A stretch of DNA of 64,000 bases from Stutzerimonas urumqiensis (GCF_003640395.1 NZ_RBZQ01000004.1:62001-126000), one strand, 5' to 3'; numbered from the stretch's first letter, positions 14,585 through 23,899 are shown. The notes: a model not told the origin generated them from the sequence alone. A program made the numbers and translations.

Positions 14585-15310
14585 ATGACTGACAGTGCTC
14601 ATCTGTGGCCGCATCTGCTGGCGGTCGTCTGGTTCGTTCTGTGCTGGGCCGGCTATACCCGTTACGCCGGCTGGCGTGCGCGGGATACGGCCTGCCTGGC
14701 GAGCGTGCTGCACCTGTACCGGGAAGACTGGATGCAGCGGATGCTGCTGCGCGACAACCGGATTGCCGACGCCAACGTCATTGGCAATCTCGAGCGTAAC
14801 GCCTCCTTCTTCGCGTCGAGCACGCTGATCATCCTGGCTGGCATCCTGACGGCGCTCGGCGCGTCCGATCGAGCGGTGTCGCTGCTGGCCGATCTGCCGT
14901 TCGTGCAACCGGCCAGCCGTGGCCTGTCGGAAGTGAAGTTGCTGTGCCTCGCGATTGTTTTCGTCTATGCGTTCTTCACCTTCAGTTGGTGCATGCGCCA
15001 ATACAACTTCGCCGCCGTGCTGGTGGGCTCGGCGCCGATGGTGGGCGAGCGGAATGTCAGCGACCTTGAGCGCAAGGCCTTCGCCCAGCGCACGGCGCGC
15101 GTGATCTCGATGGCGGCCAACCAGTTCAACTTCGGCCTGAGGGCGTATTACTTCGGAATGTCTGTGCTCTCGTGGTTCGTCAGCCCCTGGTTCTTCATGG
15201 TGGTGGCGACCGGCGTCGTGCTGATCCTCTACCGGCGGGAATTTCATTCCGACGTGCTGAGCGTCATGGTGTATACGCCGACCTTGAGCAGCGAGGCGAT
15301 CAAGGAATAG
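14585..15310 (+). CDS. DUF599 family membrane protein
   Basis: The 241-residue protein has hydrophobic segments near the N terminus (about 8-25), around 75-100, 110-130 and 190-220, and resembles the DUF599 family, whose biochemical role is unknown. The ATG at 14585 is chosen because GGGGA lies five bases upstream; 19 additional in-frame codons upstream overlap the hairpin. Followed by two thioesterase genes in the same direction. Function is not known. Confidence 0.8.
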   Translation: MTDSAHLWPHLLAVVWFVLCWAGYTRYAGWRARDTACLASVLHLYREDWMQRMLLRDNRIADANVIGNLERNASFFASSTLIILAGILTALGASDRAVSLLADLPFVQPASRGLSEVKLLCLAIVFVYAFFTFSWCMRQYNFAAVLVGSAPMVGERNVSDLERKAFAQRTARVISMAANQFNFGLRAYYFGMSVLSWFVSPWFFMVVATGVVLILYRREFHSDVLSVMVYTPTLSSEAIKE

Positions 15311-15360
15311 GTCGCAACCGGGCGTGCGGCTAAGATGCCCGGCCTTGAACGGAGTGAGTG

Positions 15361-15819
15361 ATGAGTGACGAACTGATCCTGCAGCGCACCCGGCAATTCC
15401 TTGCCTGCCTGCGCCATTGCCAGGTGCTGGGCCTCAGCGTCCAGCATGCCGACCGGAATGTGCTCACGCTGCGCCTGCCCTATAGCGAAAAGATCATCGG
15501 CAATCCCGAGACGGGCGGGATTCATGGCGGAGCCATCACGACGTTGATGGACACCACATGCGGCATCTCGACGGCGTGTGCGCTGCCGGAGCTGGAAATC
15601 TGCCCCACGCTCGATCTGCGCATCGACTACATGCATCCGGCCGAACCGGGCAAGGACGTGTTCGGCTTTGCCGAATGCTACCGAGTCACGCCGACGGTGA
15701 TCTTTACCCGCGGCGTTGCCTATCAGGACGACATCGACCAGCCGATCGCCCATGTCGTCGGCACCTTCATGCGGATGGGGCGCCAGGGGCATCCGGCGGC
15801 AGGAGGGCAGAACGCGTGA
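15361..15819 (+). CDS. PaaI-family hotdog-fold thioesterase (first of a pair)
   Basis: Probable acyl-CoA thioesterase. The 152-residue protein is a single hotdog domain with the PaaI/YdiI-type motif GGIHGGAITTLMDTTCG, whose HGG and Asp are the usual active-site residues, and a central LDLRIDYMHPA strand. The ATG has GGAG six bases upstream; a GTG one codon earlier sits too close. The stop overlaps the start of the next hotdog gene (GTGA), so the two are probably co-translated and may form a heteromer. Substrate unknown. Confidence 0.85.
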   Translation: MSDELILQRTRQFLACLRHCQVLGLSVQHADRNVLTLRLPYSEKIIGNPETGGIHGGAITTLMDTTCGISTACALPELEICPTLDLRIDYMHPAEPGKDVFGFAECYRVTPTVIFTRGVAYQDDIDQPIAHVVGTFMRMGRQGHPAAGGQNA

Positions 15820-16262
15820 ACGGGCGGACTTTGCATGACCTGGTCAGCCAGGCCCACGCCAGCAACGACTATGACGCACTGATCAAGCTGGTGCCCTATG
15901 CCCAGCTGATCGGCATCGAGTGCCTGCGCCTGGGCGACGAGATGGTCTTCCGGTTGCCGCAAAACACGGAAAACATCGGTAACCCGATGCTGCCCGCCTT
16001 GCATGGCGGCGTCATCGCCGGGTTCATGGAGCATGCCGCGATGCTGCACCTGCTGATGTTCATGGGTGCGCCACATTTGCCGAAAATCATCGACTTCTCG
16101 ATAGATTACCTACGAGCCGGTCACTATCGTGACACCTTCGCTGCTTGCCAGGTCTGGCGACAGGGGCGGCGGGTTGCCAATGTCTCGATAACGGCCTGGC
16201 AAACCCGCCAGAGCGAGCCCATCGCCACCGCACGTTGCCATTTCAAGGTCGACGAGCCCTGA
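15816..16262 (+). CDS. PaaI-family hotdog-fold thioesterase (second of a pair)
   Basis: Second hotdog protein, 148 residues, starting at a GTG that overlaps the previous stop. It has the related motif LHGGVIAGFMEHAA and a matching strand DFSIDYLRAGH, so it looks like a diverged duplicate of its neighbour. In place of the Asp of the first copy it has Glu (FMEHAA), common in other hotdog enzymes. Substrate unknown. Confidence 0.85.
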   Translation: MNGRTLHDLVSQAHASNDYDALIKLVPYAQLIGIECLRLGDEMVFRLPQNTENIGNPMLPALHGGVIAGFMEHAAMLHLLMFMGAPHLPKIIDFSIDYLRAGHYRDTFAACQVWRQGRRVANVSITAWQTRQSEPIATARCHFKVDEP

Positions 16263-16301
16263 GCCCAGCGCGGCGATTTCATCGACTCTGGGATACTTCG
16301 A

Positions 16302-17504
16302 ATGGATGCCTTGCTCATTCTGAGCGGCCTGCTGCTCATGCTGGCCGGCCTGGTATGGCTGATCAGCCTTGCCTTTCAACGCAGCCTGCTATGGGGCTGC
16401 GCCAGCCTTCTGCCGCCAGGACTGCTGCTGTACCTCTTTCGCGACTGGAACCGAGCCCGCAGGGCCATGCTGGTGTTCTGCCTGGGCTTCGTCCCGTTGA
16501 TCGTCGGTGTCTCGCTGCTGGCGAACCGTGATGCCGAGCGCTTCGCAGCGCTGCTCAGCCTTCAGTGGTTACGCCTGCCGGCCGACGAAACCGGCCAGGC
16601 ACTCACCGGCACCTTTCGCGGTGAGTCCTTCGCCCCGACGCTGGCCGAGCTCGAGGGGCGAACGCTGATGCTGCGCCAGGGCACCGAGGGCCAGGCGATG
16701 CGCGAGGTAACGATCCAGTTGCCCGAAGAGCCGGGTAGCACCGTGCGCCTGGGCGTGCTGCCAACCGATCGCGGCGCGCTGCCGGTGGTCGAGCTGCGGT
16801 GGCGCGAGTCGGAATTCGGCGAACCGAAGGTTCAACGCTTCGACCGTGGCTATACCCTGCACCTGGACCTGACGGCCGAAGCGCCTCGCACGATGGCGGG
16901 CGATTTCCACCTCGTGCTTCCGCCGGCGTCCGATACCAGCCTGAGCGGCCAGGTGAAACTGGCTAGCGATGCGCTCGCTGCGATGCCCCCGGATCGTACC
17001 GTCGACTCCGACCAGACGCTGGCCTACGTCGTGCTCGACCATCTGCAGCGTCGCTACGCCACCGAGCGGATCGAGCTGGCGCCGTTGCCGCCGGTGCAAT
17101 GGCCGGCGACGCAGGTCCGCCTGACGGTGGACGCGCGCATCGATGGCCAGGCGCGGCGGCTGACGCTCGAGCTGACGAAAGCCACCGACGGCTGGCAGGT
17201 GTCCACGGATGGTCAACGCGTCAGGCCTGCCCGCGTTGCGGCGCCGGCCGTTCCGGAGACGCCACAGGCGCTTCACGCGACCCGTGACGATCCGCTCCTG
17301 CTGGAAACGGTCCTCCGACATCCCGAGCGTTTCCTGCACCAGCGGCTGCGCGCGCATACCGAGCGAGGCGGCGTCGCTTCCGGCACTTTCGCCGGGCTCG
17401 ATGCCGAGGGCCGGCTTTCGATACTGCGCTCCCGCGAAGGCCCGGGGCAGGCCGCCTATGTCCTGTCGCCCGGTGAAATCGTGCTGCTGGAACGGCTCGA
17501 CTGA
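16302..17504 (+). CDS. Conserved protein with N-terminal membrane segments, upstream of htpG
   Basis: The 400-residue product has two or three hydrophobic helices in the first 75 residues (around 4-24, 29-46 and 57-74), then a long soluble part that should face the periplasm or cytoplasm as one domain. I recognise no catalytic motif. A gene of similar kind lies just before htpG in P. aeruginosa, so it is conserved in position. The start ATG at 16302 has only a weak ribosome site. Function unknown. Confidence 0.75.
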   Translation: MDALLILSGLLLMLAGLVWLISLAFQRSLLWGCASLLPPGLLLYLFRDWNRARRAMLVFCLGFVPLIVGVSLLANRDAERFAALLSLQWLRLPADETGQALTGTFRGESFAPTLAELEGRTLMLRQGTEGQAMREVTIQLPEEPGSTVRLGVLPTDRGALPVVELRWRESEFGEPKVQRFDRGYTLHLDLTAEAPRTMAGDFHLVLPPASDTSLSGQVKLASDALAAMPPDRTVDSDQTLAYVVLDHLQRRYATERIELAPLPPVQWPATQVRLTVDARIDGQARRLTLELTKATDGWQVSTDGQRVRPARVAAPAVPETPQALHATRDDPLLLETVLRHPERFLHQRLRAHTERGGVASGTFAGLDAEGRLSILRSREGPGQAAYVLSPGEIVLLERLD

Positions 17505-17526
17505 CGAACGGGTTTAAGGCGTGCGG

Positions 17527-17554
17527 CTTGAAATCCCGCACGCCGGCCCCATCT
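17527..17554 (+). promoter_or_regulatory. sigma-32 heat-shock promoter of htpG
   Basis: CTTGAAA (17527-17533), a 13-bp spacer and CCCCATCT (17547-17554) match the RpoH consensus at nearly every position. It sits about 50 bp upstream of the htpG start. Confidence 0.92.
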
Positions 17555-17601
17555 GCGTGACATCGCCGCTTTGCGGTTGCCTTCGACCACGTGGAGTTCT
17601 G

Positions 17602-19512
17602 ATGACCATGAGTGTGGAAACTCAAAAAGAAACCCTGGGCTTCCAGACCGAGGTGAAGCAACTGCTTCACCTGATGATTCATTCGCTGTATTCGAACAAG
17701 GAAATCTTCCTTCGCGAGCTGATTTCCAATGCCTCGGATGCCGCCGACAAACTGCGCTTCGAAGCGCTCGCGCGACCGGAGCTGCTCGAGGGTGGGGCGG
17801 ACCTGAAGATCCGCATCAGCTTCGACAAGGACGCCCGGACCATCACCCTCGAAGATAACGGTATCGGCATGAGCCGCGAGGATGTGATCACCCACCTCGG
17901 GACCATCGCCAAGTCCGGCACCGCCGATTTCCTCAAGAATCTGTCCGGCGACCAGAAGAAGGATTCGCACCTGATCGGCCAGTTTGGTGTCGGCTTCTAC
18001 TCCGCCTTCATCGTTGCCGACCAGGTGGATGTCTACAGCCGTCGTGCCGGTATGCCGGCCAGCGAAGGTGTGCATTGGTCGTCCCGTGGCGAGGGCGAGT
18101 TCGAAGTCGCCACGGTCGATAAACCGGAGCGTGGCACGCGCATCGTTCTGCATCTCAAGGCCGAGGAGAGCGAATTCGCCGATGGCTGGCGCCTGCGCAA
18201 TGTCATCAAGAAGTACTCCGACCACATCGCGCTGCCCATCGAGTTGCCGAAAGAGCATCACGGCGAGGAGAAGGACGAGCCGGTCGAGCCCGAGTGGGAA
18301 ACCGTCAACCGCGCCAGTGCGCTCTGGACCCGTCCACGCGCCGAGGTGAAGGACGAGGAGTATCAGGAGTTCTACAAGCACGTCGCCCACGACTTCGAGA
18401 ATCCGCTGGCGTGGAGCCACAACAAGGTCGAGGGCAAGCTCGAATACACCTCGCTGCTGTACGTGCCCGGCCGTGCGCCGTTCGACCTGTATCACCGCGA
18501 AGCGCCGAGAGGGCTGAAGCTCTATGTCCAGCGCGTGTTCATCATGGATCAGGCCGACGAATTCCTGCCGCTGTACCTGCGGTTCATCAAGGGTGTGGTC
18601 GATTCCAACGACCTGTCGCTGAACGTCTCCCGCGAGATCCTGCAGAAGGACCCGGTCATCGATTCGATGAAGTCGGCCCTGACCAAGCGGGTGCTGGACA
18701 TGCTGGAGAAGCTCGCGAAGGACAAGCCAGACGACTACAAAACCTTCTGGAAAGCCTTTGGCCAGGTCCTCAAGGAAGGCCCCGCCGAGGACTTCGCCAA
18801 CAAGGAGAAGATCGCCGGCCTGCTGCGGTTCGCCTCGACGACGGATGCCAGCGGCGAGCAGTCGGTTTCGCTCGGCGACTACATCGGGCGCATGAAGGAC
18901 GGCCAGGACAAGATCTATTACCTCACCGGCGAATCCCATGCCCAGGTGAAGAACAGCCCGCACCTTGAAGTCTTCCGCAAGAAGGGCATCGAAGTGCTGC
19001 TGCTGACCGATCGCATCGACGAGTGGCTGATGAGCTACCTCACCGAGTTCGACGGCAAGTCGTTCGTTGACGTTGCGCGCGGCGACCTGGACCTTGGCAA
19101 GCTCGATACCGAGGAAGACAAGAAGGCCCAGGAGCAAGTGGCCAAGGCGAAGGAGGGGCTCGTCGAGCGCCTGAAGCAGGTGCTGGGTGAGCAGGTCGCC
19201 GAGGTGCGGGTCTCGCATCGACTGACCGACTCGCCCGCGATCCTTGCGATCGGCGAGCAGGATCTGGGCTTGCAGATGCGCCAGATTCTCGAGGCCAGCG
19301 GTCAGAAGGTGCCTGAGTCCAAGCCGATCTTCGAGATCAACCCGGAACACCCGCTGATCGAGAAGCTCGATGCCGAACCGGATGAAGACCGCTTCGGCGA
19401 CCTGACGCACATCCTGTTCGATCAGGCCGCGCTCGCGGCAGGCGACAGCCTGAAGGACCCGGCGGCCTATGTTCAGCGGCTGAACAAGCTGTTGGTGGAA
19501 ATGTCGGCCTGA
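17602..19512 (+). CDS. htpG: Chaperone HtpG (Hsp90)
   Basis: ATP-dependent cytoplasmic chaperone. The protein has the GHKL ATPase N-terminal domain ([16 protein letters not shown] near residue 33, [11 protein letters not shown] near 86, [11 protein letters not shown] near 125), the middle domain with [10 protein letters not shown] and SREILQ, and a C-terminal dimerisation domain. GGAG five bases upstream favours 17602 (636 residues, MTMSVETQ). The ATG at 17608 gives 634 residues, matching the usual MSVETQ start, and is nearly as likely. A sigma-32 promoter precedes it and a strong terminator follows. Confidence 0.97.
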   Translation: MTMSVETQKETLGFQTEVKQLLHLMIHSLYSNKEIFLRELISNASDAADKLRFEALARPELLEGGADLKIRISFDKDARTITLEDNGIGMSREDVITHLGTIAKSGTADFLKNLSGDQKKDSHLIGQFGVGFYSAFIVADQVDVYSRRAGMPASEGVHWSSRGEGEFEVATVDKPERGTRIVLHLKAEESEFADGWRLRNVIKKYSDHIALPIELPKEHHGEEKDEPVEPEWETVNRASALWTRPRAEVKDEEYQEFYKHVAHDFENPLAWSHNKVEGKLEYTSLLYVPGRAPFDLYHREAPRGLKLYVQRVFIMDQADEFLPLYLRFIKGVVDSNDLSLNVSREILQKDPVIDSMKSALTKRVLDMLEKLAKDKPDDYKTFWKAFGQVLKEGPAEDFANKEKIAGLLRFASTTDASGEQSVSLGDYIGRMKDGQDKIYYLTGESHAQVKNSPHLEVFRKKGIEVLLLTDRIDEWLMSYLTEFDGKSFVDVARGDLDLGKLDTEEDKKAQEQVAKAKEGLVERLKQVLGEQVAEVRVSHRLTDSPAILAIGEQDLGLQMRQILEASGQKVPESKPIFEINPEHPLIEKLDAEPDEDRFGDLTHILFDQAALAAGDSLKDPAAYVQRLNKLLVEMSA

Positions 19513-19524
19513 CCCCAGTGGCTG

Positions 19525-19553
19525 GAAAAGACCCGCTTCGAGCGGGTCTTTTC
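19525..19553 (+). terminator. Terminator of htpG
   Basis: GAAAAGACCCGCT pairs perfectly with AGCGGGTCTTTTC around a TCG loop, 13 bases after the htpG stop. Confidence 0.9.
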
Positions 19554-19647
19554 GTTTCCGGCTCCGGCCCCGGCGTGCATGACGGCTGAACGAGCGCAGG
19601 CGCGCCGGTGTCTACGCAGCGTCTTTCTCGAGGATGCACGCTTGTTC

Positions 19648-20658
19648 ATGTTCCGCTTCGCCTTGCCTTTCTGCCTTGCCCTTGCAGCACCCGTAGTCGC
19701 CAGTGAATACCGTTTTAGCGATGCCCATCTGCACTACGTGGATTTCTTCCAGGAGTCCGACGGCATCACACGACTCGTCAAGGCCATGGACGAGGCTGGC
19801 ATCGACCACGCCATGATCAGCGGTATCTCGGTAGCCAAGAAGTGGCATGAAGACGAGCCCAAGCGGCCCCGCTACTACGCCGGGGATGATGCGGGGGCCT
19901 ACTGGTTCAGCGCGACCGATGTGTTCGTCCATGATGCGGTTACCAGCCTGCCGGAAGAACAGCAGAAGCGCTTTCATCCCTTCCTGACCGGCTTCAATCC
20001 GACCGACAAGAATGCCGACGCACACATCCGGCGCATGCTGGAACTGCACCCTGGTTTCTGGCAGGGCATCGGTGAGATTTTCACCCGCCACGATGACCTC
20101 ACGGCGCTCACCTATGGCGACACCCCGCGCGCCAATAACGAAGCCCTGGCCCGTGTCTATCACCTGGCGGCTGAGTACGACCTGCCCGTGATGGTGCACT
20201 CCAACATCACCTCCAAGCGCGAGCGTAACCCGCTGTACCTGGAGGAGATCGAGGAGCCGCTGCGCAACCATCCGCATGTCCGCTTCATCTGGGCGCACGC
20301 CGGAACCAGCATGGAAATTCATCGCCATCAGGAGAAGCTCGATTTCCTGCTGCAAACCGTGACACGGCTGCTCGCCGACTACCCGAATCTCTATATCGAC
20401 CTGTCATGGACGATGCTCCACCCCTATCTGCTGGACGAAAACGAGCAGCCCGATCCCAGATGGGTAGCGTTGATCGAGAAGTACCCGACGCGTTTCATGC
20501 TGGGCTCCGATGTAGTGGGCAGCTTCGATAACCTCGGCAAGGCGATGCACGCGTTCGTCCCGTTTCTCGACGCGCTTGAGGACGACACGGCGCGCGGCGT
20601 GGCACGGGACAACTTCCTCGACATCCTGCCGCGACGCCGCCAGGCCGAGGTCCATTGA
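19648..20658 (+). CDS. Exported amidohydrolase-family (TIM-barrel) protein
   Basis: Metal-dependent hydrolase or decarboxylase fold of the Amidohydro_2 type. The 336-residue product begins with a signal peptide ending near VVAS, so it is probably periplasmic. Typical sites are DAHLHYVDF (metal-binding HxH), MVHSN, WAHAGTS and MLGSDVVG with the late metal-binding aspartate. The ATG at 19648 starts the signal peptide cleanly; a TTG at 19642 lies better placed behind GAGGA and would add two residues. Substrate unknown. Monocistronic after htpG. Confidence 0.8.
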   Translation: MFRFALPFCLALAAPVVASEYRFSDAHLHYVDFFQESDGITRLVKAMDEAGIDHAMISGISVAKKWHEDEPKRPRYYAGDDAGAYWFSATDVFVHDAVTSLPEEQQKRFHPFLTGFNPTDKNADAHIRRMLELHPGFWQGIGEIFTRHDDLTALTYGDTPRANNEALARVYHLAAEYDLPVMVHSNITSKRERNPLYLEEIEEPLRNHPHVRFIWAHAGTSMEIHRHQEKLDFLLQTVTRLLADYPNLYIDLSWTMLHPYLLDENEQPDPRWVALIEKYPTRFMLGSDVVGSFDNLGKAMHAFVPFLDALEDDTARGVARDNFLDILPRRRQAEVH

Positions 20659-20792
20659 GGCGCGACGGTGACGGCGTGGGCCGCCCGCTTCGCGCTTGAA
20701 TCCACCCGACGGCTGGTGCGCTGCGGCAGCAGGCGCTTCGATTCTCGGGCGGTATCGGCTCCGTTGGTAGCTCGGTTTTTGTGGATGACGCC

Positions 20793-21536
20793 TTACGCCA
20801 GGGTGTAGCCCTTATCGACGACCCAGTCCTGGCCATAGACGCCACGGGCGCCTTGGGACAGCTGGAACAACACGACGTCCGCCACGGCGTCTGCCTCGAG
20901 AAAGCCGCCGCCGAGCAGGCGCGGATCGACAGCCTCGGAGACGCCGGCAAGCGCATCCGGCGTCAGGCCAAGCTTGCCCCAGATGGCGGTGGCGGTAGGG
21001 CCAGGTGACACGGTGTTGATGCGAATGCCCGAAGCCGCCAGCTCTACGGCAAGCGTACGCGCCTGTGCGATGAGGGCTGCCTTGGTTGCGATGTAGGCGC
21101 CGAGCCCCGGAAAGCTGCGGTTGGCCAGGAAGGTGCCGATGAACACCACGGCCGCGTCCTCGCAAAGATGTGGGCGAAGCGCCGCCAGCGTGTTCAACGC
21201 GCCCGCCCCATTGACCGACCACTGCCGCTCGAAGGCCGCGCAATCCAGCGCATCGGCCAGTTCGGCAACGCCGGCATTGGGCACGACGCAGGCGACCGGG
21301 CCGATCCGGCGAGCCATTTCGGCCAGTTCGGCGAGATCGTCCGGGCGGGTGACATTGCCATCGAAAGTGATCAGCTGCCCGTACGACTCGGCCGCGAGCG
21401 GCGCCAGTGCGTCGGTGCTGCGCGCCATCGCGATGACCCGTGCGCCTTGCTCCAGTAGTCGGCGGGTGACCGCCAGGCCGATCCCGGAGCTGGCGCCCGT
21501 GACGACGCACAGACGGCCCGCGAATTCATTGCTCAT
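20793..21536 (-). CDS. Short-chain dehydrogenase/reductase
   Basis: NAD(P)-dependent oxidoreductase of the SDR superfamily, 247 residues. It has the cofactor motif TGASSGIG near residue 13, PNAGVAELADAL in place of the common NNAG, and the catalytic YIATK (Tyr-x-x-x-Lys) near 152. The start MSNEFAG follows an AAAGGAAC ribosome site. It ends a compact minus-strand group with the PpyR-like and glycine-zipper genes. Substrate unknown. Confidence 0.88.
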   Translation of the reverse strand: MSNEFAGRLCVVTGASSGIGLAVTRRLLEQGARVIAMARSTDALAPLAAESYGQLITFDGNVTRPDDLAELAEMARRIGPVACVVPNAGVAELADALDCAAFERQWSVNGAGALNTLAALRPHLCEDAAVVFIGTFLANRSFPGLGAYIATKAALIAQARTLAVELAASGIRINTVSPGPTATAIWGKLGLTPDALAGVSEAVDPRLLGGGFLEADAVADVVLFQLSQGARGVYGQDWVVDKGYTLA

Positions 21537-21574
21537 CGATAGGTTCCTTTGGGCTGTAATTGCGCAGCGCGTTA

Positions 21575-21796
21575 TCAGGCGAATCGGGCCTGACGACTGG
21601 CCGCCAGGCGCATCACGTAGCCGATCTTCACCAGCGAAGGGCCAAGAATGGTCAGCGCATGGGCCAGCACGATGGCCGGCAGCGTCAGGCTGCCATCCAG
21701 CACGTAAGCGCCCAGGACGCCGACGAGCAGCAGGCCGAGGCCACTGCTCATCAGCAGATTGGCGAGGCGGTTTAGGGCAATGGGGTCGTGGCGCAT
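21575..21796 (-). CDS. Small membrane protein, PpyR-like
   Basis: A 73-residue protein with two hydrophobic helices (about 11-32 and 37-58) ending in LVKIGYVMRL. It resembles the PpyR family described in P. aeruginosa as a regulator of psl and pyoverdine genes. The link is strengthened by position: in P. aeruginosa ppyR, fhp and fhpR are neighbours, and here a NorR/FhpR gene lies two genes away. AGGAG lies eight bases before the ATG. Function by position and resemblance only. Confidence 0.6.
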   Translation of the reverse strand: MRHDPIALNRLANLLMSSGLGLLLVGVLGAYVLDGSLTLPAIVLAHALTILGPSLVKIGYVMRLAASRQARFA

Positions 21797-21819
21797 GGCG
21801 GTACTCCTCGATTGATCGA

Positions 21820-22170
21820 TCAATGTTCCGGCACGATGCGAATGCCGTTGCGCGTGACCAGGTCGCCGGCGGCGAAACGCGCATTCGGCGAACGAACCAC
21901 CTCGCGATCGCCCGAAGCCGATTCGACGACATAGGCCGGCTCGCTCAGTCCGCTTTCGGCCTGCGCGGCGCGTCCTAGCCAGAAACCGGCGCCGCCGCCG
22001 ACGAGTGCACCGATCGGTCCGCCTACCGCACCACCGGCCATGACTCCGCTGAGTACGCCGATGGCTCCCCCTGCGGTGTTGTCGGAAACTTCCTCGACGA
22101 CGCGATCGGCGTGCGCGGACGAGGCGATGAAGGCGAGGGACAGAACGGCGAAAGGCAGAATGTTGCGCAT
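21820..22170 (-). CDS. Glycine-zipper envelope protein
   Basis: A 116-residue exported protein with a clear signal peptide (MRNILPFAVLSLAFIASSAHA) and a central glycine-zipper stretch (GGAIGVLSGVMAGGAVGG and GALVGGGAGFWLG, about residues 33-68), followed by a short polar domain. Such proteins associate with the cell envelope; their exact role is unknown. First gene of the minus-strand trio, divergent from norR. A few in-frame codons lie further upstream, but only this start gives a signal peptide. Confidence 0.78.
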   Translation of the reverse strand: MRNILPFAVLSLAFIASSAHADRVVEEVSDNTAGGAIGVLSGVMAGGAVGGPIGALVGGGAGFWLGRAAQAESGLSEPAYVVESASGDREVVRSPNARFAAGDLVTRNGIRIVPEH

Positions 22171-22205
22171 GTGGGAAACCCTGTTGGTGTGTTGGTGTTT
22201 CCTGT

Positions 22206-22224
22206 CTTTCATCAAACGTGCCAA
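22206..22224 (-). promoter_or_regulatory. Candidate sigma-54 promoter with a poor -12 element
   Basis: On the minus strand TTGGCACG matches the -24 element exactly. The -12 element reads ATGAA instead of TTGCA, so the conserved GC is lost. It lies about 36 bp upstream of the glycine-zipper gene and next to a gene for a sigma-54 activator, which makes it worth noting. Confidence 0.25.
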
Positions 22225-22288
22225 CACGCAAACCGCGTAAATTGGGGCTTAGCGGCAAGGTGTGTGTCGTTTAGACTCGCACCGGTTC

Positions 22289-22322
22289 GAGTCGAAATGA
22301 CTTATTTGGAGTCGAAATGACT
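22289..22322 (+). repeat. Direct repeat of GAGTCGAAATGACT around the norR start
   Basis: The 14-bp unit occurs at 22289-22302 and 22309-22322, exactly 20 bp apart. The second copy holds the norR ribosome site GGAG and ATG. The first copy contains an ATG (22297) opening a 7-codon frame, MTYLESK, whose TGA overlaps the norR ATG. Confidence 0.8.
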
Positions 22323-23864
22323 GCTTCCACCCCGTTGATTCAGGTGCTCCTGCCACTGATCGATGATCTCGCGCGCGAGTTGCCCGAAGCCGAGCGTTAC
22401 CGCCGGCTGCTCGATGCGTTGTTCTCGCTCATGCCGTGCGATGCCATTGCGTTGCTCAAGCTCGAAGGCGATCAGCTGGTACCGCTCGCTGCCATCGGCT
22501 TGAGCGCCGATGTCTTGGGGCGCCGCTTCCAGATCGCCGACCATCCGCGCTTCGCCGCCTTGTTGCAGGCGCGTGGAGCGACGCGGTTCGCGGCCGACTG
22601 TGGCCTCGCCGATCCCTACGATGGCCTGGTCGCCTGTCACTCAGGCCATCTGGAGGTGCACGATTGCCTGGGATGCCCGCTGTTCATCGATGACCGGCCC
22701 TGGGGGCTGCTCACGCTCGACTCGCTCGATCCGGCGCGCTTCGGGCAGATCGCGCTGGAGAACCTGGAAGCGGTGGCGCGCCTGGCCGCCGCGACGGTGA
22801 AGGCGGGCGAGCGCATGAGCAGTCTCGCCCGGCGGGTCGAGGACGAGCATGAGCTCGCCGAGCGCTTCCGCGAGGTTGCTGGCATGGCGCAACGGATCGA
22901 ACTGATCGGCCAGAGCGAGGCGATGGCGCGCCTGCTGGGTGAAATCCGGCTGGTTTCCGAAAGCGATCTCACGGTACTGATCAGCGGGGAAACCGGGGTC
23001 GGCAAGGAGCTGGTCGCGCAGTCCATCCACGCGCAGTCGTCTCGTGCGCGCCGTCCGTTGATCAGCCTCAACTGCGCCGCGCTGCCGGAAACGCTGGTGG
23101 AAAGCGAGCTGTTCGGTCACGTGCGCGGTGCGTTCTCGGGCGCCGTGGGCGAGCGGAGCGGCAAGTTCGAACTGGCGGACGGGGGCACGCTGTTCCTCGA
23201 CGAAGTCGGCGAAATGCCGTTGCCGATACAGGCCAAGCTCTTGCGCGTATTGCAGAGCGGCCAGTTGCAGCGTGTCGGCTCGGACCGCGAGCATCGCGTC
23301 GATGTACGCGTGCTCGCGGCCACCAACCGCGACCTTGCCGACGAGGTGAGGGCAGGGCGCTTTCGTGCCGACCTTTACCACCGCCTGAGCGTCTATCCGC
23401 TGCATGTGCCGCCCCTGCGCGAGCGTGGACGCGACGTGCTGTTGCTGGCCGGTAACTTTCTCGAGCACAACCGGCCGCGGCTTCGCGTCGATAGCCTGCG
23501 CTTGTCAGCCGAGGCGCAGGCGGCGCTGCTCGGCTATGAGTGGCCCGGGAATGTCAGGGAGCTGGAGCATCTGATCGGCCGGGCGTGCCTCAAGGCCCTG
23601 GCGCGCCACCCGCAGCGGCCGAAGATACTGAGCCTCACGGCCGCTGACCTCGATCTGCCCGCGGCGATGCCGACCGTGCTGCCAGTCGCGGCCGTTCATG
23701 AAATGCCGCTCATGCCGCTGCGTGACGCCACTGATGCCTACCAGCGACAGCTCATATCGATCGCACTGGAACGGCATGCCGGCAACTGGGCCGCGACTGC
23801 ACGCGCGCTCGGCCTGGACAGGGCCAATCTCAATCGTCTGGCTGCCCGACTTGGTATCAAATAG
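22317..23864 (+). CDS. norR: Nitric-oxide-sensing sigma-54 activator NorR/FhpR
   Basis: Enhancer-binding protein that senses NO through a non-haem iron GAF domain and activates sigma-54 promoters of NO-detoxifying genes. In 515 residues: GAF domain (about 20-165) with DPYDGLV and a [11 protein letters not shown] region near the expected iron site, AAA+ domain (about 195-425) with Walker [15 protein letters not shown] instead of the usual GAFTGA loop, Walker [10 protein letters not shown] and the arginine finger region, and a C-terminal Fis-type helix-turn-helix ([24 protein letters not shown]). No flavohaemoglobin or norCB/norVW gene is adjacent. Confidence 0.93.
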   Translation: MTASTPLIQVLLPLIDDLARELPEAERYRRLLDALFSLMPCDAIALLKLEGDQLVPLAAIGLSADVLGRRFQIADHPRFAALLQARGATRFAADCGLADPYDGLVACHSGHLEVHDCLGCPLFIDDRPWGLLTLDSLDPARFGQIALENLEAVARLAAATVKAGERMSSLARRVEDEHELAERFREVAGMAQRIELIGQSEAMARLLGEIRLVSESDLTVLISGETGVGKELVAQSIHAQSSRARRPLISLNCAALPETLVESELFGHVRGAFSGAVGERSGKFELADGGTLFLDEVGEMPLPIQAKLLRVLQSGQLQRVGSDREHRVDVRVLAATNRDLADEVRAGRFRADLYHRLSVYPLHVPPLRERGRDVLLLAGNFLEHNRPRLRVDSLRLSAEAQAALLGYEWPGNVRELEHLIGRACLKALARHPQRPKILSLTAADLDLPAAMPTVLPVAAVHEMPLMPLRDATDAYQRQLISIALERHAGNWAATARALGLDRANLNRLAARLGIK

Positions 23865-23899
23865 CCATGCGGCAAGTTGGCGCCATTTGTTTGGCTGCC

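Noticed and set aside
17221..19410. Long open frame antisense to htpG
   Set aside because: Overlaps htpG entirely; composition is that of a reversed coding strand.
23870..23899. Sigma-54 promoter after norR (TTGGCG...TTTGGC)
   Set aside because: The spacing and -12 element do not fit; the FliA promoter at 23900-23927 explains the region better.
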